From Collybiopsis luxurians FD-317 M1 (taxonomy: Eukaryota; Basidiomycota; Agaricomycetes; Agaricales; Omphalotaceae): 26,300 nt of DNA. The position numbers were made by a program, and so were the translations under genes. Within the stretch, counting starts at the first letter, position 1; each line of letters opens with the position of its first letter. Location of the stretch: NCBI GenBank assembly GCA_000827265.1, contig KN834879.1, positions 45,353 to 71,652 on the forward strand, given 5' to 3'. This document shows positions 19,695 through 26,300 of this stretch, in pieces. The notes below the pieces were generated by a model. That model saw only the letters and a list, made by a program, of their open reading frames with translations. It did no database searches and had not been told where the DNA came from.

Positions 19695-20903
19695 AATTGG
19701 GTTAGTTGACTCAGGGTAACTGTAAGAAAAGAAAGTGTAAACCTAGCCCAGATTGACCAGTATATTTTGCTCAGTGGTTCCATGAATATCCTATACCCAT
19801 ATGAATGAGGAGAAGAGGTGGCAGCAAACCAGTTGAAGCATTCAAATGTGAACTTGATTCACCTTTGCCACCTGATGAGTAACATGATTGGGATGTTGAG
19901 CTGTGGCTGCTTGATGTGCTTCATTTCCTGCTGCTTTCACTACATGATTGGCAGGAGCAGTGGAAGCAGCTGTGACTGTCTTTTGTGCAGAGAAATCTAT
20001 CCCATGAAGATTGGCATCACAGAATAGGAAGTTGTGACCTCATAAGATTCTCAAGAGGAATAAACAGCTGATGGATATGGTGGGAGCAGCAGTTGTGGTG
20101 AGAATTGGTGTGAAAGTGGTGAAGGGGATAAGGGAGGTGAATGTTAGCATAGTCAGTGTCTGCGTTATGTCAGTTAGTTGGGAAGAAGAGAGAGATCAAC
20201 TGGAGAAGATGAGGTGCCAAACTCACTGCAGGTTGGAGACACCCAATTTGATAAATGAGAGCATGAGATACCATTAAAAGAGAGAGGGCATGCATCTGCA
20301 ATCTGGCATATACATGTACCTCCATCCTGAGTTGGCAATGCAAATTCTTCCTAAACACAGCGGGCCTCTATTACAAAATTAAAAGAGGGCAATACAGATG
20401 GCAGACCAATTCATAACTAGAGGAAAGAGAAAAGTCTGCAATCAGGCAACGGGAGGTAAAGAGGATAGGGTGGCAGAAATAAAAGGGTAATTCAGTTTGC
20501 AATGTTGTTGGCAAGTGACCAGTGATAGGGACATCCATCAGGCTCAAGCCCAAGGAGGACTGTCAAGATTCCAAAGGCTAGAAATTGGACTGAAGAAGGA
20601 ATGTATGTAGATAAGTAGAAATTAGCTGCACAAGTACGAATTTGGTGAAGGAGTATCACTGATGAAAGGACCCTGGAGCTCCCGATGTCCTCCCTATGCA
20701 AGGGGGTAAATTTTAACAGATAAGTTGCCACCTGTGACTTACACAGAACAGAGACTTTGCAGGATGATGAAGTTAAAAAATGAACACCAGTTTTTCATTC
20801 TAATTAAATTTAAAGTCATGAAAGCCATGCAGTACTCAATGTTTACTGTTGTGTGGTCAATGTTCTGAAATTAATTTCCTTTTATGATTGACTGGGTTTC
20901 ATC
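19695..20903. other. Stretch with weak coding traces only
   Basis: A plus-strand frame at about 19866-19985 is Trp- and Leu-rich (HDWDVELWLLDVLHFLLLSL, then HDWQEQWKQL) with a TAA near its start and a TGA at its end. It could be an exon of the preceding unrecognised gene. The rest, to 20903, shows nothing I can support. Confidence 0.3.
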
Positions 20904-22757
20904 ATGATCACATTACTGGATGTGGACACTGATTTCAATGTCTCAACTATGGTTCCAACTACAGGACCATGGAAGGACTATTATAAGGTAGGCATTTAGG
21001 GGCTTCTTACTCTTGTTTGCACTTACTCTAGGCCTGATACCTCAGGAAATGAATGCACAAACAGGCCCAAAGCCTCCATCATTGGGTGCTCAGTGGTCTC
21101 AAGCATTCCGGTATCAGTTTTCTTGATCTGTCCCAGTCAAGCAAGTCCAATGCATATTTTATTTTAGAGAACAACAGAAGGCTGCCCAAAAGCAGGAACA
21201 AGATGACAAGAATAGAATTCAGATTAGGTTTAGGTCAAAGATTAGGTTTGATGTGCCTCCACCAGTTATCAGCTCCAGCATCAAACTCTCTCAGCCTTTC
21301 AACAATTCAGATGCCCCAGCGATAGAGTTTGAGATTGTGACCCCTCAGACAATAGATACATTGTTCACTACCTTACAGAAGAAAGGGTATCAGATCAAAG
21401 GCCTTCAAGAAAGTGGTACACTTAGTTCTATTGCTGCCGTGAATGAGAGAGTTAATTGCTATCAACCTGGTAAGCTACTATCATCTATGTGCTCACCTTT
21501 CAGTGCTAATCCTCTCAGTCTTCCCCAATCTTTCATGTAACAGCCCAGACTGCTGCTTCCATGTTGTAGAATTGGTCTTCCCCAGTGCTGCAGCATTTGA
21601 GCAGTATATGAATTTTGTCACCTATGATTAACTATCTCTTAACTTGGTACTTCACAGATATCCCCTTTGCTTCTCACCCTGGGCACTTGATTATCAACCT
21701 GTTGATGATCTCTTCAATACAATTGAAGTCATTCTGAACTGTACTGAAACAAATTTCTGTCCTTCTAATCCATGACTGGCATTGACATACTTTCCAGCAA
21801 TAAAGAAGTCCAAACACAATCTCTGGGTATGAGAGTCATATGACATATATGAAGTTGAGCTCAATATTTGTAGACTCTTTTGGATGGTCTGAAGCTTGCT
21901 CGAGAATAGGTTGACCATGAAACTTTTGTGATCACTCTGAACTCAATCAGCCAGATATTCAGATCAGTACCTCCTTTAGTCAGCAGGGAGTCAAATTGTT
22001 ACATGCACTTGCTTTAAGAAATTTATGACTGATGTGTCAAGCCAAAGCACAGCATTCTGAGGGCAGGGAAGGGAGATACAGTTTATGGTGAATTGATGCC
22101 TGCTTTTCTTGAACGGCTTTTTCAGATGGTCAATTTGAATCATGATTCATTCTTTATAGACTTAGGTAGTGGGACTGGGAATATGCTTGCTCAGGCTGCA
22201 CTCACTAGAGGGTGCAGAACCTTTGGTATTGAACTCTGACATGATGTTGCAACCATTGCCAACAGAATGCTCAAAGCTGCCATCATCTGTAGCTCAATTT
22301 GGGGTATTCCAATTGGCAAAACAGAAGCAATCTGTGGAGATATGCTCAAGAGTATTGAGGTCATCAGCTGGATTAAGGTGGCAGATTTTGTTCTTATTAA
22401 CAACAGGATCTTCGATCCTGATTGTGAGCAGCATGTAGTTCATTCCATATTTATCTGTCCAGCTCACAAAATCTCTTCTAGTTGATGAGAAGGTCAAATG
22501 CTTGATACAATATATGAAACTTGGGGCTATTCTTATGTTGCTAAAGTCATACCAAGTCTGCAGTGTAAATTATTCTGGGTCAATTCAATTAGGTTCTAAT
22601 GTGCATTTTCATATTCCTTTCTATATTTCATATTCACTTACATATCTTACAGGATGCTGGCCTGATGTTTGAAGTTCATGAATATCAATATTCTTCTGGA
22701 GATGTATCCTGGTCGAACAATGGAGGGACTTATTATATTCATAGAAAAATCCTCTAG
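20904..22757 (+). pseudogene. DOT1-domain (histone H3K79-type) methyltransferase, decayed copy
   Basis: Family role: SAM-dependent methylation of nucleosomal H3 lysine 79. The C-terminal catalytic domain is clear: GDTVYGELMPAFLERLF (substrate/SAM loop), SAM-binding DLGSGTGN at 22159-22182, CRTFGIEL-stop-HDVATIAN with TGA at 22237-22239, and ADFVLINNRIFDPD (motif VLINN). Intron 22424-22481 (58 bp) leads to DEKVKCLIQYMKLGAIL, intron 22601-22652 (52 bp) to the final exon, exactly 35 codons including the stop: GLMFEVHEY, GDVSWSNNGGTYYIHRK, TAG 22755-22757. Upstream exons: QTGPKPPSLGAQWSQAF, intron 21111-21167, a Gln/Lys-rich helix (EQQKAAQKQEQDDKNRIQ, 21168-21469), intron 21470-21548, and FVFPSAAAFEQ-like text to TAA 21629. 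A middle exon (21658-21935) has TGA at 21773, 21830 and 21890 in one frame. Exon 1 (ATG 20904) is tentative because its donor phase does not match exon 2. The long N-terminal extension is not part of the DOT1 core. Confidence 0.8.
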
Positions 22758-23470
22758 ACATCATGCAGAAGTTTACATTGCTTTGAACCTCTTTTGTTAC
22801 CTCCAATGATGAGTCTGAGTTTCAGCCATGTTGCTGCAATAACAGATATACAAATTACAAGTATAGAATGAATTGTGGGATGATGTGGGAGTTGAATCCA
22901 TTGGCTTACATTTTCTGCCATATTAGGAAGATACCCAGTCAGCTCAATTCGGTAGCACATTTCTATCTAGTTTCTTTCCTCCTCCTCATTTCACAATCTG
23001 ACATTGACTTATGAACCTCACTTACTTCCCCATCTAGCTAGTTGAATGATGAAAGCGTTTAGCATGAATCATAAAAAGAAAGCAATTCTAAAATTTCCAT
23101 TGAAAAACTGTGCCAAATTTATCCAATACTTAGTCATAAAAGGTCACAAGCATTAACTTTCCTTGCTGTTGTTTATCTATTTCCCTAAAACTACTGAATG
23201 TATGGACTAGCAAGAAATCAAGGTCATATAAAATCGGGGTCAAAATTGTAGACAAATGAAGGAAACAAATATGAAAGGAAACTCACCCAAGACAACTGGC
23301 TGCAATTGGTATGCACACACCAGGAGCTAGTCTTGACCCTCATCACTGCCCAGTATCGATGAAAGATTGGGAAGACTGGAGTGATACTCAGCTATCATCT
23401 GAAACATGGACACTTACTCACATCAGGAAAAAAGTCTTATAGCCCAGACTCATATGGGTTGTTATCTGAC
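22758..23470. other. Gene-free stretch
   Basis: No supported coding frame, RNA gene or repeat. It is AT-rich throughout. It separates the DOT1 copy from the inverted-arm element. Confidence 0.4.
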
Positions 23471-24325
23471 AGCCTAAGGCTTCTCAAGGCTTCTCAGGGG
23501 TCCTAGGTTGTCTAGGCTACCCAGGATGCCAAGGGACACCCCCCAATTCCTGAGCACTCTCAGGTCACCTGAGGGTCCCTGAGGCTTTCCTGGAGATCCC
23601 TGGGGCATCCTGAGAGCTCCAAAATGTGAATGCAAAATAATATTGTATATTCTCATCTCTTTCTATTCTTACTCTACTATACCTCATTCTATATATTATT
23701 CTACTCTATCTCATATTGTATTTAACTCAACTTTTTATATTCAACTACTATATCTACAGATTATTATCAGTTATTGTACATCATGGTACACTATTATATA
23801 GTAGTGTATAGTAGTTTAAGCTTTGTAATAAGCTAGCATACTCAAGTACAGTATATCAGTATAGTACAGAACCTATAAATACATATATAGTGTGGATACT
23901 ATTAGTTATAATAAGGGTGAACATATTTTGATCATGGGAAAAGTATTTTGATTGTAGACAGCTCATGGTGAGCACATCAGGTGATTTATTTTAAAAGCTC
24001 AATCCTGTATGAATCTGCAGCTAAATAAATGTCTTTATCATAGATTTATACAATACTATTACATAGCTATATATTTGAAATATAATCTTGTGTTATATGT
24101 ATTATTTAAAATACCTGTGTCCCAGAGATCCCCAGGGATTCCCAGGGTGCCCTCAGGAAGCCCTCAGGGACTCCTGGGGATATCTCAGATATCTCTCAGA
24201 GAGCCTAGGATTTAGCCCCAAACCTAGGAAGCCTAGGTAGCCCAAGCTACCTAAAGTACCTGAAGGTGACTAGGATTTGGCCTATTTCCTAGGAGTCCTC
24301 AGGTTCCCTCAGGCTTCCAATATTT
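23471..24325. mobile_element. AT-rich element with inverted GC-rich arms of CCTCAGG/CCTAGG words
   Basis: Two GC-rich arms, 23471-23620 and 24118-24325, enclose about 500 bp of very AT-rich DNA. Each arm is a run of short, partly palindromic words (CCTCAGG, CCTGAGG, CCTAGG, CCCAGG, CCTGGGG) spaced about 9-11 bp apart. The reverse complement of the left arm resembles the right arm in order: CCCCAGGGATCTCCAGG against CCCCAGGGATTCCCAGG, then GCCTCAGGGACC against CCCTCAGGGACT, and so on to CCTAGG-rich ends. This is the layout of a foldback or non-autonomous DNA element with long, repetitive terminal inverted repeats. The interior has no coding capacity and shows short mirror sequences (TATATAGTAGTGTATAGTAG). 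No target-site duplication was resolved. Pro/Gly-rich frames across the arms are artefacts. Confidence 0.65.
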
Positions 24326-24334
24326 GCCTGGGCT

Positions 24335-25260
24335 TTAGGTCATTTTCCTGATGCACTTTGGAAGAAGATGCTGTGATGTGGTAGAATCCACTGCAGTTGC
24401 CACTCTTGGAACCAGGCCTGTTTCCATTCTCTCTAGATAGCTGGCAGAATAATAAGACAAAGGAAGGTTTGGTGGAGGAGAGCATTGAACATGCTCATAT
24501 CCCTGAATTCTCAGAAGACATTTATGTCCCACCTGGCTGAACAAGTGTTTTGCAATCTGAGGAACAGCATCTACCCTATCAAATAATATGCTGAACTGAG
24601 GATGACAAAAATCCAGTTCATACACAATGATTCCCTGTCAACCCTTGGTGTCTAAAACCTCTTCACTGTCAGACATCCCCTCGGTACCCAGCTTCCCAAG
24701 AGAATACAGTATTTCTAACCAGCAATCATACTGTTCATCATCTTGCAGGGAGTGCATAAGGGTGGTCATGACAGAAGCAATTTGGGTGCAATGTTTGAAA
24801 GACTACAGGGTGGTCAGCGGCGTGAATGTTTGGTCAACATTATCAATGAACTCACATATTCACAAAGCCTCCTTTTCTTACTTTGTAGTTTCTTAGCCTC
24901 ATACGTATAGTCCCACTGACCTGCTTGGGCTTGAACAACCTCTGAAAATAATCTATAAATCTGATCCTTGAATAGACTGACCCAATTGATCTTGTCTGTT
25001 TCTGCTCCATAATATGAATGGTCCTCAGAAACTTGTTCTTCAGCCTTGGCTGCAAGCAGTAAAATAACAGCTTGATTCCAAGGTGAATGACACATAACAC
25101 TGGCATTATCAGCAGAAGTGTCAAGTTTGGTGCTAGGAACTAGTTGCAGGTTGTGTAATTTAGGATCCACCAAAAAATGGCCCAGCTCTTCAGCAGAAAC
25201 TGTAAATTGCTGCCAATCTGAAGGATCATCAATACTGAGAAAATCCTTGAGAATTTTTTG
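24335..25260 (-). pseudogene. Unknown Agaricomycete-type protein, broken
   Basis: Minus strand, right to left. A frame open from about 25258 reads LAQKILKDFLSIDDPSDWQQ, then ELGHFLVDPKLHNLQLVPST, SPWNQAVILLLAAKAEEQ, KINWVSLFKDQIYRLFSEVV, QWDYTYEAKKLQSKKRR and TKHSRR, ending TGA near 24814. A second frame carries on: HSLQDDEQYDCWLEILYSLG, KLGTEGMSDSEEVLDTKG, TGA 24638-24640, then YELDFCHPQFSILFDRVDAV and PQIAKHLFSQVGHK to the stop at 24335-24337. A shift near 24825 and a TAG near 24805 separate the halves. The order, a helical N-half, a basic KKRR/SRR segment, a W-x10-GMSxxE motif and a C-terminal domain, matches a family I recall as common and multicopy in Agaricomycete genomes with no assigned function (from memory, unverified). 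Confidence 0.5.
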
Positions 25261-25834
25261 CGCTAGTTTCTAAAGTGGACATATGAGCAAAGAGATTAAG
25301 CCATTGGGATAACTCACATTTATGTGGCATCAATTCTCATCCTCGGAGAATGGCCTAGAAAGTGTGGTCAGAGAAGCCAATGTAAACAAGACATTGCATA
25401 TGCCATACATTACAGCTAGCAAATGTAGTTTTCAATGAGTCTTATAGAAAAGACAGGTAAGTATTCATTGCTAGTGATTCCAGTGGTAATCACCTCAGTC
25501 AGAACCTTTGGGCTTGTTAGAGAATACTGGGATGTAGGCAAAGAGGGTGATGGTCGGATTGAGAACAGTACAAGCCTGAGAGGTAAGTGCCAATCATGAC
25601 TAAGGTGCCTCTGCCTGTGCACTTATTTTCTGTCTTTGTCTCATACTGCATCTTTAAAATGGAAAAGTCTTCTGCAGAGTCCTCTGACATGTCAGAGGCA
25701 ACTAAAAGCATAGTAATAGGTCAATCTCAATGCAGTACAATTGGCCCAGATGTAGGAATATTAATCATGCAATGTGGTTAACACTCATAAGACTCATGAA
25801 TTTTCAGATTCTTCAATTGGGGCCTCATACCGAT
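25261..25834 (-). other. Weak minus-strand coding traces upstream of the unknown gene
   Basis: A minus-strand frame at 25711-25580 starts acidic (SDMSEDSAEDFSILKMQYET) and a following frame at about 25575-25500 is Ser/Pro-rich (FSIRPSPSLPTSQYSL). Lying just upstream of 24335-25260 on the same strand, these could be its 5' exons, but I could not confirm splice joins or a start. The intervening 25261-25420 looks intron-like or non-coding. Confidence 0.25.
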
Positions 25835-25925
25835 ACAGAAATTGACGGGGTGAAGACTTTAACGAGCGCCCTGTCCGAGTGTCCGAGCAAGTACAAGCAA
25901 AAATCTCCGAGGTCCGAGTCATATG
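25835..25925. other. Isolated CpG-rich patch with TCCGAG repeats
   Basis: Within about 90 bp there are more than ten CpG, including the words GTCCGAG (three times) and TCCGAGCAAG, in a window where CpG is scarce. The patch has no conserved frame. Unmutated CpG suggests either a recently arrived sequence or DNA kept free of methylation. No inverted ends were found. Confidence 0.5.
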
Positions 25926-26300
25926 GAAATGCTTTGTTAATAGATATACAGGACCATAAAGCTAATAAATCATGATACAAACCTTTATTAAGGCTCAATA
26001 ATTGAATAATAAATCGAATGAAATGAACCTTTTTAGTAATCCATGCATTACATGTCAAAGAAACTAGCACTCTTATGCTTGGTATATGCTTGTAAATGTT
26101 ACAATGAAACCTTTATTGCTTTGGAAGGCAATCTCAGAGTTCAAAGACCCGATCTTCAATAAACACAATGAAACTACGTTGCATTAGCTATGCTAAATAT
26201 CACAAAATGAGGGAGTTTTGCTATGACATTCTGTACGTAGTGAGATTGATAGAAACAATGTATGAAATATCATACTAATGTACTTTTTAACTGTACTGAT
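25926..26300. other. Gene-free end of window
   Basis: No supported gene. The word AAACCTTTATT occurs at about 25979 and again near 26107, too short to call a repeat. The element carrying the CpG-rich patch may continue beyond the window edge. Confidence 0.35.

Noticed and set aside
19520..19783. 87-codon minus-strand frame as a gene
   Set aside because: The plus strand carries a phase-consistent intron and protein-like frame over the same DNA; the minus frame looks like its shadow.
23474..24215. Pro/Gly-rich frames at 23474-23656 (-) and 24009-24215 (+) as collagen-like peptides
   Set aside because: They arise from translating the CCTCAGG/CCCAGG word arrays in the inverted arms; both strands give similar text, as expected for repeats.
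8415..25260. All frame breaks as sequencing or assembly errors
   Set aside because: Single-base shifts could be errors, but repeated TGA substitutions in readable frames, a lost splice acceptor and missing terminal exons are not typical error types. The possibility remains for the lightly damaged WD40 copy.
1..26300. tRNA, rRNA, CRISPR, riboswitch or bacterial operon signals
   Set aside because: No T-loop GGTTCGAATCC-type box with paired arms, no conserved rRNA stretch, no regularly spaced direct repeats and no prokaryotic gene packing were seen.

Overview
The window looks like nuclear DNA of a basidiomycete fungus, most likely an Agaricomycete with a repeat-rich, AT-rich genome. The reasons are: short introns (about 45-80 bp) with GT..AG ends splitting short exons; protein families typical of that group (fungal NIPA-like magnesium transporter, F-box/LRR proteins, Zn2Cys6 regulators with a C-terminal fungal trans domain, aryl-alcohol-dehydrogenase-like aldo/keto reductases, WD40 membrane proteins, DOT1-domain proteins); and few CpG dinucleotides by eye. 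The species cannot be named from the sequence. No rRNA, tRNA, CRISPR or prokaryotic gene organisation was seen.

Layout: 21-259 a small inverted-repeat element; 1058-3465 (-) a decayed NIPA-type transporter; 3969-5592 (-) two unrecognised, broken coding regions; 5616-5852 a near-perfect foldback/MITE-like element; 6294-7813 (-) scattered coding traces; 8415-10153 (+) a broken F-box/LRR gene followed by a 93-bp duplication; 11395-12512 (+) a decayed Zn2Cys6 transcription factor; 13940-15260 (-) a decayed aldo/keto reductase; 15782-16392 (-) the best preserved coding region, a 3-exon C-terminal part of an unrecognised protein; 17031-18800 (+) a WD40 protein with a C-terminal membrane segment, lightly broken; 19066-19155 a minisatellite; 19315-19694 (+) an unrecognised broken coding piece; 20904-22757 (+) a decayed DOT1-type methyltransferase gene; 23471-24325 an AT-rich element between two inverted GC-rich arms made of CCTCAGG/CCTAGG-like words; 24335-25260 (-) a broken gene of unknown function; 25835-25925 an isolated CpG-rich patch.

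The main message is that nearly every recognisable gene is a pseudogene that keeps its introns at plausible positions but carries in-frame stops and frameshifts. Many stops are TGA exactly where arginine (CGA) is expected, the footprint of C-to-T change at CpG (cytosine methylation decay or a RIP-like process). Retained introns argue for copying at DNA level (segmental or transposon-mediated), not retroposition. The genes are unrelated in function and do not form a pathway or cluster; the region reads as a graveyard of duplicated gene copies with small non-autonomous repeats between them. All exon joins were made by eye, and family names come from recall of conserved motifs, not from searches.
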